Shown: positions 48,061-61,521, numbered from the stretch's first letter. The stretch: 64,000 nt of DNA from Lineus longissimus (GCF_910592395.1 NC_088311.1:5956501-6020500); one strand, 5' to 3'. The notes: a model not told the origin generated them from the letters alone. Numbers and translations are program-made.

Positions 48061-51000
48061 GGCCTCTCATTCTTGACATGATTTGTTTACAGACAATCGT
48101 TCTTCATTAACACACATTATGGAGTCTATGACATGCTTGTCATAAGAGCTCAAAGGTGTAGCTACCGACTTGCTTGTAAATGCCCCGAGGGAAAGTTCTT
48201 GAAGTTTTACCACATTGTGAGCATTTATGAACATTGAAAAACATTACAATAAAGCGGCTGACGATTTTGATGAAGAAGTACATGTGCATATTGCTGTCAT
48301 TTTCAGAAACAAGGGCATTGGCTACAGACAGGAACCTCTGCCAGCTGGGCACTTCTGCTGCTTTATGATTACGATAGGCAGCACCCCCTCGCGACAATCC
48401 TGCGAAAAAGCAAAGAAAGTTGGGCTTTTCAATATTAGACACTGCAGCGTGTAAGTCGGCAGGAGTCTGTGGAGCGACCAACCTAACCTCCATACCCAGC
48501 AACACCTCCACTTGTGAGAACTCTGTGGTGGAGGGTTGCATAGAGGTTACAGGGCCAGGAGAATCATTTGTGACCAATGACAGCATGTATACTTGATAGC
48601 AGCAACATCTACTTTACCCTACTTCACGTTTTCCACATTTTATTTAGTTAATAGTCTACATGCATATGGCCTACACATCGGTGATGACGATATGGGTACT
48701 ATAATTAGAGACACCAATGAGAAAGCATAACTGGGTAACGTGAAACCAGACGGGTACTTGGCAGCTCTATTTTCGTAATCCCCAGCCAACAATTATAAAG
48801 CCAAATATGATATGTTTTCATTTGCATTTGATCCTCTAAGAACTCTGACAATAACGTTGAATAACAAAGTCATAAATAGAGAAAAATTAGCTGGTATGTT
48901 TAAGGATAGCATTCTAAATGGTTTCGTTATAGTCTTCATAACACTCTCTGTCGCTGAGAAATATAAAGTTCGAGACAATTTGCACCTGGCATACAGTTTA
49001 GGAGCATCATTACCTGACGAGACCAGGACTAGATGAAAACCTGAAGTCCTCGAAATTTCACCAATCCTATTTGTCACTAAAACCAAAATATCTCCGATTC
49101 TAAAGACATCTTTATATATGACGTATGTTTATTTCATCAAATAAAGACAAGTCGAGATGATACGGTCAATATGAAAGACCAAGAGACCAATTATCTGATA
49201 ATTTTCTTCCTGAAAGGTTGCCTTTTATTGTCTTGAAGAGGAAGACTGGAAATCGATGGCCAACCTAGTTCCTTGAAGTGATCACGAATATAGCATCTTA
49301 TAACAATGAGTCATCCATGGCAAGTGGACGCAACTCGACATCACTTTCACCAGCATATCTTGGATAACTTCTTTGACCACTGAAAGTCCAACTTGATCCA
49401 AGTCTGCTAAAAGTGTCAGTCAGCTTTAAGGATTCAACCTGGAACATGTTGATAGTCGATTCCTTTTTCTCAGAAGCCATCTGGACATAAAAAAAATCAA
49501 ACATACAACGTTATAGTGCATCATATCATATCAGATTTCCGATGACTTTTGCATATTCCGTTCCCCGGGAATCGAGGAAGCTAAGCTCCAATTAGCATAA
49601 TCTCTGTATCTTTTGTCTGTTTTCATAATGCTTTAGAATCAAATAAAACGATGAAATGCGAAAGCTTTGACAATATTGCCTTTGAAGCTGAGGATACTGT
49701 AACCACTAAATTTCCGTCACAGTTTTCTTTGACAGATTTTGCAAATAGCTGTGTTTCGCAAAACAAAAATCCCGAAAAGTGATCTTTTGTATTTGATAAA
49801 TGGAAAGAAATTTGTAATCTGCTAAAAACGTTTAGGTTAAGGTTCCAGTATTTCCGGGATAATTAGGCGGCTTATAGGAGATGTTCCAAAGCAAATATAA
49901 CGTTTATCACCAACCATGCACAGAAGATCAAAAAACATATTTCATTTCCTCTAAAATATTAGTCATTGAAAAATTTCTCATCTTATGCTGTCACAATGAA
50001 AATTCTATTTCTGACTTAGATTAATTGCTTCCTCAATAATAAGCTTAATTGAAAATTGCATTTCCAACTTACCCCACCAACTTTTGTTCAATTCTTGTCT
50101 ATTGTGTTGATGCGTACTTTCATCTTGCGACCCGCAAAAGTTATAGACTGATGCATTGCTTTCTGTAGTTTCGAGTCAAATTAATGATGCAGGTTAGTCT
50201 TTTCTCGATGAATTGAGGAGATAAACTCTGAAGTCCCTACAAAAAGAGACTTCCAAATAACCAGCTCAACAAACTTTAGTCACCTAAGTTGTGCAAACCT
50301 CCTTTCTTGAATGGTTAACCACATCTGCGATGAAATAGCACCGGTACATAAAAATAATGACATCAAGAACAAAAGAGATTTGCAGTATTGTTTTTCATTT
50401 CACAAGATGTAAATCCAAACTATGGGCGTCGTTGTTCCCTATTCGAAGTCTGACTTTTTCCTTTTTTTCTTTTTCTATCTTGTCATTCTTTCCGTAACTA
50501 ATTAAGCTAATGAAATCTTGAAATCAATTGAATCAGCGGTTCCCTTCCGTGCACTATGTTCATTATAAGAGACAACCCCTTATGAAGACAGCACCGATTC
50601 AATGACTGGGAAAAAACAACAGAACGAACAAAAACAGGGCAAATGATTTGATCACTTCTTGGTCTAATCCAGTGAGACGTTATATGATATGAGTCCTTAT
50701 CAAATGCAAAAACAGTATCAATGTTTACATCATACCTTCACCTTTTTGTAACCACGCTATGAAAAAACATCATGTTTGTATCAGACCCGTTTTCTTTGCA
50801 AATGATCAACCCCAGCCATTCACAAATGATAACCGCTTCATATTACGAATTCACAACCAAAGATAATAACATCATCATCATGTCTTTGATAGTAATAACA
50901 TTGTCAAGCCCAACTAAATGCACCCAGCCTTTCATTCTGTCTCAAGCAGATAATTCTTATATGTCATTTATACCAGTCAGGAAGAGCTGGTGATAAAAAT

Positions 51001-52928
51001 AGTCAATGTGAACCGTGACAGGAACTTACATTAGCGGAGTAGAGTCGATGTCAACATGGAAATGTCAAAATCTCGAGAACATAAAAGCACAGTCTTCACA
51101 CATAACTCAGAAGCAGTTATGGCCGACTTAGCATGAAACGGGTTCCCCTTTGGTAGATTACAGGCTCCACAACAACATGGGGGCACAGCAGATGGAAGCA
51201 TTTGTTGCGGGGCGTGATTAGAGGACACCGAATTTCTCAGTCACATCTAAGAGAATGGTGACATAAAGCACCCCCAATGTCAACACCTGATAGTAATGGA
51301 TTCGTTTCCAGCAGGTTAAACATCGCTTTCTTGGGATTCAGCACATGAACAACTTTGCCCATGTAATGTCAACTTGGCTTGCTTTTACATGCTCATAGTA
51401 TTACCATTGGAACCAACAAATGAATATATCAATTCTCCTCAACATATTATTATTTAATGGGCAATTATAGTTCTCTGGACTTGTACTACCAAATAGTTTT
51501 CAGTTAAATTAGGTTAAAATGGTTGCAATGTAACTGAATCTAGCCTACTAATGACTTGGCCATTAGAGTTGGATGAAGGATTACATCTCCAAGAATGAAA
51601 TCTAAAGTGGACTCACAACACATGGTGAATTATAGATGAACGAAGGAACTTGATATAAAACAGCAACCTCAACCAAATAATGGCTTTTTATCATTCCGCC
51701 AATGAGGAAGTTTTGGAAGGTCGTCCAACAGAAATTCAACCTTTGGTAGCTTCTCTGAAGGTGTCTGTGCCGTCACAATTCTGATAATATGAAACAATGA
51801 TCCCTAATTGATCTAGAGTACAATTACAAGAGAATTCCTTTTAAATGAAATAACCTTGAGCAATCGCAAAACATCATAGTTGATATGACTCGATTAAATT
51901 GAAGAGTCATATAAAATAACATCTCTAGGCTGAGCGAAACGTTCTGTCTGAAAATGGACACAAATTGAATTTCTGTGAAATAAAACACCCACTTTGATGT
52001 GGGTCTTGAGCAATTTTCCTGATCAAATATTGATAGAATTTTAAGTTGAAATAAAAAGTGGCAGCCAACATCCCAAAGATATGCGGAAATAGGGCTACAG
52101 ACATATTGGGTATATAAAGAACGGGTATAAGGAACAGTAGATATCCCAGGGGTATAGGCACTCTGGGTAACAGAATATTGAATATACAGGCAATTTCTAT
52201 AGTAAAGTGATATGGCGGCGTCATCTTTACGAATCGTCATTCAGACTCGAAAGGGAGATGGATGTTGCAGCTTCTTTTGCCTTGGGTTATGTTTACCATG
52301 AGGATAATTCACACATATTGCAACAGACGAATCTCATTGTTAACATCCATCATCAATAAGGACAAACTATCGCCAAAGGGGCAGGCGACAGCTATTGTTA
52401 AAGCAAATCCAAAGCAGACCCTAAGGACATGCATTTGACTGCCACGCATATCTCAGTGGGCGAATACTCTCTCTTCTGAAAGTAAGAGATTTCAGGCATC
52501 CTAAAAACGTGACAGGCCTTTCTAACTTATTTCAAACGACGGCAACATAGATCCAAACAGGGCTCATCAGGAAAGCTACGCAAACCCACAAGGACTATAT
52601 AGTTAGTCTTCATGTTGGCAACAATACAATGGTCAGAGTTGTTAGAAGACTCGTACAAAACTGCTACATTATTGGTAAAGACCACTGTAGAGAGCCTTCC
52701 CTCTTTCTTACTGAAGTACTTTGTCCAAGACACTGAGTCAATTATAGCCCACGCCAAAAACCACCAAATCTTCCCATCTCATTTTGCTTCAAAAAGAAAG
52801 TATCTAAAAATGTGGTTTTTGGCCATTGAATAAAATGTCCCTATCAACTGCATTCAGTTAGCAATAGAGAAATGTCCTTTATCACAAAAGAAAGCAAGAA
52901 AGTGCAACCTGAAATGAACCGGGAAATC
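48061..52928. other. Non-coding DNA with weak minus-strand splice candidates
   Basis: A 148-codon minus-strand frame (48140-48586) is the longest in the window on that strand apart from similarly sized shadows. It shows one Cys-X2-Cys pair (CSQCG) and no domain, and is not called. At 49014 a minus-strand CGTCAG|GTAATG donor follows TTTTCATCTAG; a 15-base microexon (TCCTGGTCTCGTCAG) could be drawn between them. Candidate donors on the minus strand also occur at 50055 and 51015 without partners. No repeat arrays are seen. Confidence 0.35.
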
Positions 52929-53019
52929 TATCTTACCTCACAATAAACTCGTACTGTCAGCAGTCTCGTCCCTTAGCGAGTGACTCGTCATCCATCTCTT
53001 ACGAGACACGGGTAAGATA
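52929..53019. other. Nested inverted repeat with donor motifs on both strands
   Basis: TATCTTACC (52929-52937) and GGTAAGATA (53011-53019) form a perfect 9-base inverted repeat, with GTCTCGT (52963-52969) and ACGAGAC (53001-53007) nested inside. Each outer arm is a donor-like GTAAGATA, one per strand. On the minus strand, a short frame starting ATGGATGACGAG lies upstream of GAG|GTAAGA and could be a 5' exon with an upstream ORF; this is weak. Confidence 0.4.
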
Positions 53020-54450
53020 ACCTATGTTAATCTTACTGGTTGGTGCAGAACAATAACGAGAATTCTACCGGAGGGCATTATTGACATTAGCATTCAAATT
53101 CTTGGCCAAGACTGATCCTGTCGCAAAATGATAATGTTGCTGTGATCACAAACTTCTGAGGAAGTTTATCGATTTTGTGAAGTAGGAATTAACTATCTAA
53201 AGCGCTTTTAATCTTCTTCTCAATCATTGACTGCGAGAAGGATGGCTATTTGAGTATCAAAGATAAGGGTAATATCTGCCTGGTTGTTGCCTCAAATTGT
53301 TACCAGCTCACAAACCATATGGTTTCTGTAAGGTATGGTGCAGCAGTCTTAAATGTGAGCAGCCATTTTCCTGCCAAAATGACATCTTTTTTCTATTTTC
53401 TGGCAACATCCAAATAAATGTTCATTGCAGACATCACCCTCTCATGGCAATCTTTCAGCATTCATGGCACCAAGCAATTTTCAGATGTTCCAGCATTTGA
53501 GACGGGGCACGTCACCACTTTCGCCTTGAAGTTCCTATCCCTCAGCAAGTAATCAACCCTGTGTTCTGATTCAGGTCCCTACTCCATTAGGCTAAACATA
53601 TGAGCATATCATATTAACGTATGGTTTCCAGATTAGAGCATACAGCCACCGTGTTCATTTCCACCTACAACGAAGGGGAGGGGGGAGTCAGGTTACCCAT
53701 ACATCAGACTAATTCTCAATCTTTAAGCATACGACAGTCTAGGCTGTCATTCTACACAATTCATTCGGGCTTAGTAAGGCGGCATATTTGTATGAATGAG
53801 AAGCAAACTTGGTCCAGTTACAATGAAATATTGCTAAATAAACAGAATCAGCATCATGTTGCAACCCTAATAAAACTTTCTGTGATGCCAACTAATGGGA
53901 TGTCATTCAATATCCACCTGAACCACTTTTCTGATATACCGCAAAGTGTGACATCTTCACAAAGCTAAAAGTGAGCAAATTAGCTCATTTTCAATTAGTG
54001 GATGACTAAATATTGCGTTTGCAGGTGCAGTTTGATGGTTAAAGGCATTAGAGACTAAACTTCATGTTTTGCAGCTCAATTAATCAAAGTCATAACTGAT
54101 ATAAAGGAAGTACAATGTACATGTATTATTCAATTCTTTGACCCCTGCTCCGAAATTTCAAATTGATGTTTCAAAACAATCTTCTTGCTACCTGTATCAA
54201 ACAGCACTGGCAGGGTTTGAGCCACCTCTATCTTTCGTTTTCCACAATATCGAAACGCGCAGCCAAGATGCTTACCTTCATTCCAAAACACCAAGGGCTA
54301 TCTTCAGTCAGATTATGGCATTCCCTCACCTATAGTATTTGTAGGCAATACTGTCCTGAAAGCTTCTACGCAAGAATAAGTCTTTCGTTTCTGAAACTTG
54401 CTGTGATGTTATCTTCCTATTTTTGTTCCTGATCGCTTCCGACTCCTTAC
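53020..54450. other. Non-coding DNA, nothing firm
   Basis: Contains dispersed repeat copy B (53948-53993) and a minus-strand donor (AATGAAG|GTAAGCATC) near 54273 whose acceptor is unclear. Open frames at 53621-53968 and 54138-54432 look random. Confidence 0.45.
53948..53993 (+). repeat. Dispersed repeat copy B
   Basis: GTGACATCTTCACAAAGCTAA and the following bases match 42845-42895 with substitutions spread along the length, which suggests common descent and not a recent duplication. Confidence 0.5.
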
Positions 54451-54483
54451 CTCCAAGAGAGTGCAAATCTGGCAGGTATAGGC
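54451..54483 (-). CDS. Candidate 33-bp microexon
   Basis: On the minus strand, an acceptor (CTACTATCTGACACTTCACAG) ends at 54484 and a strong donor (TTGGAG|GTAAGG) follows 33 bases later. The exon is a whole number of codons in phase 0 and reads AYTCQICTLLE, with a Cys-X2-Cys spacing like the first half of a zinc finger. An internal AG would shorten it to 18 bases (ICTLLE). Short length makes chance likely; the phase agrees with the other minus-strand candidates at 36150, 16728 and 11796. Confidence 0.25.
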
Positions 54484-54503
54484 CTGTGAAGTGTCAGATA
54501 GTA

Positions 54504-54735
54504 GAGTGCCAATTAGACGTACAGCTGTCCCTTTAGCCCAAATTATGGGAGTCCAGATCACCACAGGGGCCTCTTCTTTGAGTCCAAATTATGACCCCTG
54601 TGTCTGTTGAGTCCAATTTTATGACAGCTGTCTGTGGAGTCCAAGTTATAACAGCTACCTGCTATGTCGAGTGCAAATTATGACAGCTGTACCTGAATAA
54701 TCCAATAGAGTGCAACTGATGACAGCTACCCACTT
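54504..54735. repeat. Degenerate ~30-bp repeat, about 7 copies
   Basis: A motif close to GAGTCCAAATTATGACAGCT recurs at about 54504, 54549, 54580, 54609, 54637, 54669 and 54708, spaced 28-45 bases. Copies are strongly diverged, so this is an old minisatellite. Each copy carries a CAGCTG-like E-box in its better-preserved form. Confidence 0.65.
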
Positions 54736-55284
54736 TTTCACTCTAATTTGATGCTGCCTCTTTAATCCAGGAAAGTGAAAGAATATTGATGCGTTGCTGC
54801 GGTGTCAAAAGTAGCTCGCTGTGAAGTTGAAAACAGGTCAATCCCTTCCAACATTGAACTGGATGAAGAACAAGTCCATCCAAAATCACGCACATTTCCA
54901 GTCAGCCAGTCAGACAAAGTGCAAGATCAACAAGTTTCCTGCAATACCTAAAATCACATGGATTTTTCCGTGAATTGCAATAAATGTAAAACGTTCAGGA
55001 AATGATTGATAGATTTACTGCGCAGTCAGTCCTGGATAAATATACAATGCGTTACCAGAGTAATATCTCACTGGGCTTGAAATGAGCTAAGTACATTCCA
55101 AACTACATTCTCTACAAAACCACCGAGCAATTTCTAGTAAGTTGCCTCCATTGTGATATTGGGAATATAAGAGGTCAGACTAATTGAGATTAGTCAATTA
55201 CGAGTTGGGCAATTAACCTAATGCATTGCGATATGATGGAAGCAACAGATTCAACACTGGCAGGAAAAGTGCCAGTAGTAGATT
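54736..55284. other. Non-coding DNA, nothing recognised
   Basis: No exon, repeat or RNA gene is supported. Confidence 0.5.
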
Positions 55285-55450
55285 TAGAGTCATCACTAGC
55301 GTGAACGCCAGGCTCCGGTCGTGGGTTTGAAACTTGGAAGGATCACCGCTGTTTCTTTTCAGTGTCCTTGAGCAAGGCACGTAAGTCATAACGGAACTTG
55401 CTTCTCTCAGGAGTGAATGCTGGTACCTATGGCTGGCAGCGATAGCCATA
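55285..55450 (+). mobile_element. tRNA-derived SINE with conserved core
   Basis: A box B-like GGGTTTGAAAC (55323-55333) is followed by GTGTCCTTGAGCAAGGCAC (55362-55380) and then by GTGAATGCTGGTACCTATGGC. That series recalls a SINE core widespread in aquatic animals (from memory, not searched). Box A is degenerate. No clean target duplication is seen, so this is an old, perhaps 5'-damaged copy. Confidence 0.6.
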
Positions 55451-56170
55451 AATTCTGAGTCCTATAGCTGAGAGAAAATCAGGCAAATGCTATCAAAGAA
55501 AGAGGGATGACCTAAAACATAGTCACAATTCGGTTCAATGCTTGTAGGTCCCAATCTGAAAATATGGACCAATATTACCTTAGACTAAAACAACACATTT
55601 TCTTACGTTACCTTTGAAGTTTGAACCATTAGATATTTAAGTATCTAATATAATGTCAGAATTCACCATATATTGGACTGCCTACTTAGCCATCCATTAA
55701 ACAGCAGTAAGAAGCTTTAAACAAGGATAGCATTAGCAAGCTGGAATCGGTTATGATAGGGAACTCGAGATATGGTTAACCCATTTTCCACCAAAGATTG
55801 TTTCGTTGAGGCAGCTATACCAAATCATTCGTTGTGTTGGAAATTCCTCAGCAATTGCATTATTCTTTTCTGCTGCTATGGACTTCAAAATACTAAAGAA
55901 GGTGTGGCTCTGACAGGTGATTTGGTTTCTTCACTTCAGAAGTCATGAGCGCACGGACATAAGCTGTCAGAAATGTTTGGGAATTTTGGGGAAGGCTGAG
56001 TTAAAACTGACTACATCAAAACCTTGCCTATGGAGAGTGCATATGTTGTATGCCATTCTACAGGCTGACACAGGTATGATGCATCTCTCTCTTCCACTCA
56101 AGAGTAAAGTCACTTGCCCACCATCTCAAGTTGGATCTGTCCCCAAAATCCCTTACACCAACTCTTTCAG
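55451..56170. other. Non-coding DNA, nothing recognised
   Basis: No exon, repeat or RNA gene is supported. Confidence 0.5.
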
Positions 56171-56207
56171 CTGTCAACCTGCACCCTTGAGAGCAGATTA
56201 TTATCAG
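56171..56207 (+). CDS. Weak candidate microexon, 37 bp
   Basis: An acceptor (CTTACACCAACTCTTTCAG) ends at 56170, and a donor CAG|GTAAAA follows 37 bases on. Two frames stay open (LSTCTLESRLLS, or QPAPLRADYYQ in another phase). No partner exon was found and the donor is moderate. Chance is likely. Confidence 0.15.
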
Positions 56208-59200
56208 GTAAAACACTTAAATCTTTAACAATAATTAACCATAAATTGGCTTTCATTACATTTTTACACAGCTGCCTTTGACAAATAGGACTGAAACTCC
56301 CATCAGGCAAAGATCGCTTGTTTTGAGTTGAGATGAAAAAGATGCCATCAAACATGCCACTTTGTTAAAATGCCTGCTGGGCTGCTTGCAAAGACAAGGG
56401 CAAACTCAATTAACTTGGTTAAGTTTGATCTAAGCAGAATTACACAAGTTGGGAATATTTAGTGAGGGTATAATAAATTGAATCGCACTTCTCAAAGAAC
56501 TGTAGCTTTTCTGTATAGCACTGCAGCAGAAGGATCCATGAACTACATGCGCTGTGCGGAATTTTTTAACACACCAAGGAAGCACAAGTGCATTCTTTTC
56601 ATTCAATAGCAGAAGAGCAGTAATCTGTCTCATCATTGGCTCTTTAGACACTATTTGGGCTCTTTCAAAAGGTGACTGGACCAAATAAAGTCATTGTTTC
56701 CGTGGGTCTTATTGTGATGTCTATCTCGTCGTCCTAAAAAGACCTTTCCTGCTCACAACCGCACAATGAACATGTGAGAGTAAGGGTGGGTCAGTAAAAT
56801 AACAAGCAAAAATATGGACAACACCTTTATTGAGGTCATTCTGGATATTTCCACAGCTTCGGAAGTTAGGTAGTAGACACTCTTGAGACAAATTGCGAAA
56901 TGGCCCACATCCGCTATTGACTTATTAACCATAGCACGAGACGTTTTTCAACATAGCACTCTTGCGCTGGTCATAATTAGACCAAATTATACATATAAGG
57001 ATTTCTCAATGTTAATTATCTATTATTATCAGGCAAATGGGTCTTTTATAACCAACTCATTCAGAGGAAATGTATTACTGGGAGTGAAAAAAAGAAATAG
57101 GTTACCTAACACAATCAATGGAACTTTTGATGATTTCGACCACCAGTAATGTGAACAATATTGAATTTCCTGATAACTGTTGACATGATGCTAACAGAAA
57201 CCTTGGGTGAATATTGACATTGCTAACTGTAGGCTAATGAAAGCAGCCTATCAAAGGTGAAACTGCTATTACAGGTGAAAAATGTAAATGGAGGTGGAAC
57301 CTTTGACAGCTGAATGCCATGGGCTAGTTAACCAAAGATGAAAGGCACAAAATGACAAATATTGCTGTTAGAAATGTTTGAGGGAAAAAGGCGGATAATG
57401 GACACATAGCATGACCAATTCACCACTGAGATTGGTGAAATAACGTGGACATCCACAAAAAAATTGATCACCCACATAGATTCAGATAACCAAATTTCGA
57501 TTCCCCAAGCAAATGCTTTCCAAGTTTTCTAACAGGTTTCACTTGTTGCCCACTTTTAACACCTAAAATTGTACAAATCTGAATTCGAACCGAATTAAAA
57601 TACTGGATAAACAGAAGGTAATAAGGATGCCGATCACCCTAACGAACAAGAGAAAACAAACACTAAAGATAAACCTTAAAACAATATTTCCCCACCAGGA
57701 CTCAAATCGAATTAAAACTTTAAATTCCACTAACACACCAGAGGTTAGGTTGCTGATTACAAATGCAGGAACAATAATGTACTTTTGAAAGATCAAGCCA
57801 GGGATGGCTTAACATTTTGTTATAAACTTGCGGGAGATTGGTTTTCACAGTGGCAGAATCTTTAAAGGTTTAGCTGCATGCCCACGAGAGAGTTACGTAG
57901 TTGAGACTCATGAAGATCGTCAGAAAGAAATACAGAAGACCAATACTGCACAGGTTGATGAGGTACAAAAACAACGCCCAATATTATCGGGACACCCCTA
58001 CATTGGCATTTGGCTCGATCTGAGTGCACCTTGTACAAGTGAGATAAAGAAGAAAACATACTTGTATCCTTGGGCATAGCAGCTGTCACCAATAAATCCG
58101 TTAAAAGTATTCCCTCCATAGGTTTTGAGGAGAAAAATGGGCTTTAACATGCTTCAGAAAAGCAATATCATAATTACCTGCTTTGCTTCAAATCATTATC
58201 AACTGCGTAAATAAAAAGAAACTCTTTAATCATCAAAATCGTCTTTGTAATGAAGAACTCAAAGCGTCACTAGCAAAAGCTTGTCCCATGAAAAAAAGTC
58301 CAAGCGTTAAAGTTCTGCTATTGGCATGCTTGGTGAAAAAACGCTGTGAACAACTTCTCACAACTTTTTTCCAAGTGGCAAAACTTGATAAGCCTGGAAC
58401 AGTATATCTCTTACCTGACTATCTTTTAATTTCTGTTTCTTTAGATGCAGTCTATGTAGAGGAGTTGATACTGAACTGGAGGTATTGGTTGTCTCACCAA
58501 ACACTGAGAGAGTGGAGCTAAGAGATAGACCAAAATCGAGGTGGCAGCTGAGACTTTGGTCAAAATGACACCTCCACTTGGCAGTGTTTGGAAGGACAAC
58601 CAATCCAGTTCTAAAACACATAAAACTCGATATATATCTATATTTTATCATAACGTAATCAACTGATAATCCGCTTTGGATACATTTTATACCAACCCAA
58701 GAGGTTACGTTTTCTAGGATCTTATTTTGAAATGTAAAATAGTGGTTACATGGTATCCCTGTGCCGGGGACACCATCGTCCAATGAATAGCCAGTGAATA
58801 TCGACAATCGCAGAACAGCTTTCGTGACCCCTCTTTGACTTCGATGATAGCTCTGTCTTCATATTACTCACAATATACCAATAACTATACTATCGAGGGA
58901 CATGCTTCGTTTTCGTATCGGAAAAGCGCACATTTCAGGCTTGCGTACGATGAAAAAAGACCAGACTACAACAATATCAGGAAACATGGATACGGCTCTA
59001 TTCTTTCATATGAAGCTTGCTCGGATAAGTTGGACAGAAACATGTCACCACGAGATTAAAACAAGACGGGTTGAGAGTGGAGGATGTTATTTAAAGAAAG
59101 GATTCAGAAAATCGCCACTACTTGGAGAGAAAAACCTACTTGAATAACCCAGACAATGGAGGAGAACATGATAATCAGTATACAAATACATGCACTTTAA

Positions 59201-61521
59201 AACTCAAACAAAACGCTTTCAATTCAGGAAGTTAATGAAATACAGAATCTTCAATTAACCAAATGGAGGAACCTTGGACTGTCATTTGATCAAAGAGGAG
59301 AAGTTTCTTAATAATGCCAGAATCAGTCCACATACTTCTAGCACTAAAAATTATCACTTCATGGTTGATAGCCAGGTTTGATACAAGCTATCATTGAGGA
59401 CGGAAAAAGAAAGCAAGAAGAAATAATTAAAGAAATAATACCTCAAAAAATAGATAAAAGTTTAAATACATCTACCACAAGAACCATGGATCAAACTAAA
59501 ACTAAAATTGGGTATGAGAAGAAACCTAAAGTTATACTTGAAAAGTTAAACTAAGTAACGTAACTCTTTCTCTTGCCCACCTTTACAGCAATGGTCTTAG
59601 CTTTTTCATTTCACTATAATATCTTGACCACGGCAGGATCCCCTGTACAAAGAAAAGGAATCATTGATACAAATTTGCTAAAATAACTTTTACACTATTG
59701 ATCAGAAGTAAAACAGTCACCCTTTTTGTGAAACTTTGAAGATTTGTTGATTCTTTTGGTGGTGGTTGAGGCCTGATATGGAAGGATATTCACAATAAAA
59801 GCCACCGTTACAAAACCATCTCACTATGATGACGCTGTGTTTGCAGTCCTCACATGACGACAGACTCACACAATGCGTTCTGTTATTAGACAAATGTTAG
59901 GTGGCCCAAAGAGGGTAGGGGCTGTTGTAGAATGAAACATTTTTAGAATATGTCACAGCAAAGTGGTTAAAGGGGACCCAGATGATGGTGTTGTCAGTAA
60001 TGGGACCTAAATAGTTAGTTTCATAAACAAGTTGCGAAATATAACATTGACTTCTTATCAAGAACGAACTCATAATTCTTGCCTGAAGGTGAAGTTAAGC
60101 TGTACTTAAAAGGAGGAACATCAATTGTATGGCTGCTGGCATGAGAAAAGGCCCCATAAGGCAACCATGTGTCATTCATTAGCTTTCAGGTTCTTGCATC
60201 TCTAAAGGTCAATGGATCACAAATTGTCTTAATAGGTTTGCTGTGGCTTCATCTCAGACCAACCTCAGAACTTTATTGTCATCATTCCACGCACGGAAGT
60301 TCTTGGGGTACAAACCAGGAGGAAGAGGACAACATCCTTGTCAGGTCATCTGCCAAGCTCACAAACAATACTTCGAAACATCTCAACACGACACTTCAAA
60401 TGGTTAAGACAAGATGAGGCCCAAGGGCCTGGCGCTCAGCTGAAATACATGGGTCAATGTACACAACATAGAAAGTAGTCTCTTTCAACCTCGATTCAAA
60501 AAAGTTTAAGAAACACCGAATTTGTCTAAAATTGTTTGTTTGCATGGCTAAAGATAGAGAGGAAATACCCCAACTTTGATCAATTCAAGGCACTTGCATA
60601 TTCAAGTGTTTGTTTTTCTTGTACACACACAACAATTTATAGAGTATTCAGGTCCCCAGCTAAGGACGGGATGGACCAGTTGAGAAAAAGTCTTTTGAAT
60701 CATCAACGACAACGTTTAGCAAACATGACCCATGAACACGACACTCGGCAAAAATCCCTACGATCAAAGCGAACGTTAGCACCCGGCAGCGAGGACAGCA
60801 CGTCATCTGCTTGCATCCTCCGATGACAAGCGATAGATTTTTTCAGCATTTTTGTCTCCTCATGACCATCATCAAGTGACATCAACATGAAGCATTGGGG
60901 GGAATAAGCCTTCATGTGTTTCCGAAATGTTGCCAGTTCACACTTGCCATGGGTTCTTTACAGGAAAATGGCACATGTGGAAATATGTAGCGTTGGCATG
61001 ATATTATGGCTGCTCTCGGGTTGTCGACAGGTTTTTTGAAAAAAATTTCTTGATGCCATGGAAGACAGTGTAAATCTGAGTACTGAACCAAGATTTGGGG
61101 TGAAAACATCAAAGTCTAGTTGATTGAGAGGGAATATCGTTTTCGTGATATTTGAAGAATTACCGCCAAACCAGCATTATCTATCAGATTATGTACCTAT
61201 CATCAATATCCCACATTTTCAGCGTTATATCACGCACAGTTTGCGGATGCAGACCACTTTAAAAATGCCTTGTACCCAGGTCTTACAGGCTTTGCAGTCC
61301 TATACATTCATGCTCATGGATGGTCATATGGGCCCTGGATCCAAGGCCCCTTTTTGAGTTTGATGGCAGAATTTAGCAAAAATGTACCAAATATTTGAAT
61401 GAAATGGCCAGGGCCATTGTGCTCATCTCATGTGGAGGAAAGACGGATAAAGAGCATGGTATTGTGTCATGTAGTGTTAGGTTTGATGTAGGTCCAAGCA
61501 ATTACAATTTCCCCAAAATGG
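56208..61521. other. Non-coding DNA, nothing firm
   Basis: Many overlapping frames occur on both strands, none with a domain. A minus-strand acceptor (GATTCCTTTTCTTTGTACAG) lies at about 59654. Past stops in its neighbourhood, a reading KAKTIAVKVGKRKSYVT leads to a stop near 59560; a terminal exon there is conceivable but unsupported. No repeat arrays are seen until 61.5 kb. Confidence 0.4.

Noticed and set aside
31690-48381. Identical GATTACGATAGGCAG at 31690 and 48367
   Set aside because: A single 15-base match without flanking similarity is within chance for a window this size.
48140-48586. 148-codon minus-strand frame with a CSQCG motif
   Set aside because: One Cys pair without partner Cys or His residues, no splice signals and no recognisable family.
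58411-58440. Minus-strand AG|GTAAGAG as a third recursive site
   Set aside because: The bases before it are purine-rich, without a pyrimidine tract, so it lacks an acceptor.
59375-59554. Lys/Glu-rich plus-strand frame of about 59 codons
   Set aside because: The A-rich tract gives such residues in any reading; no start, splice site or domain supports it.
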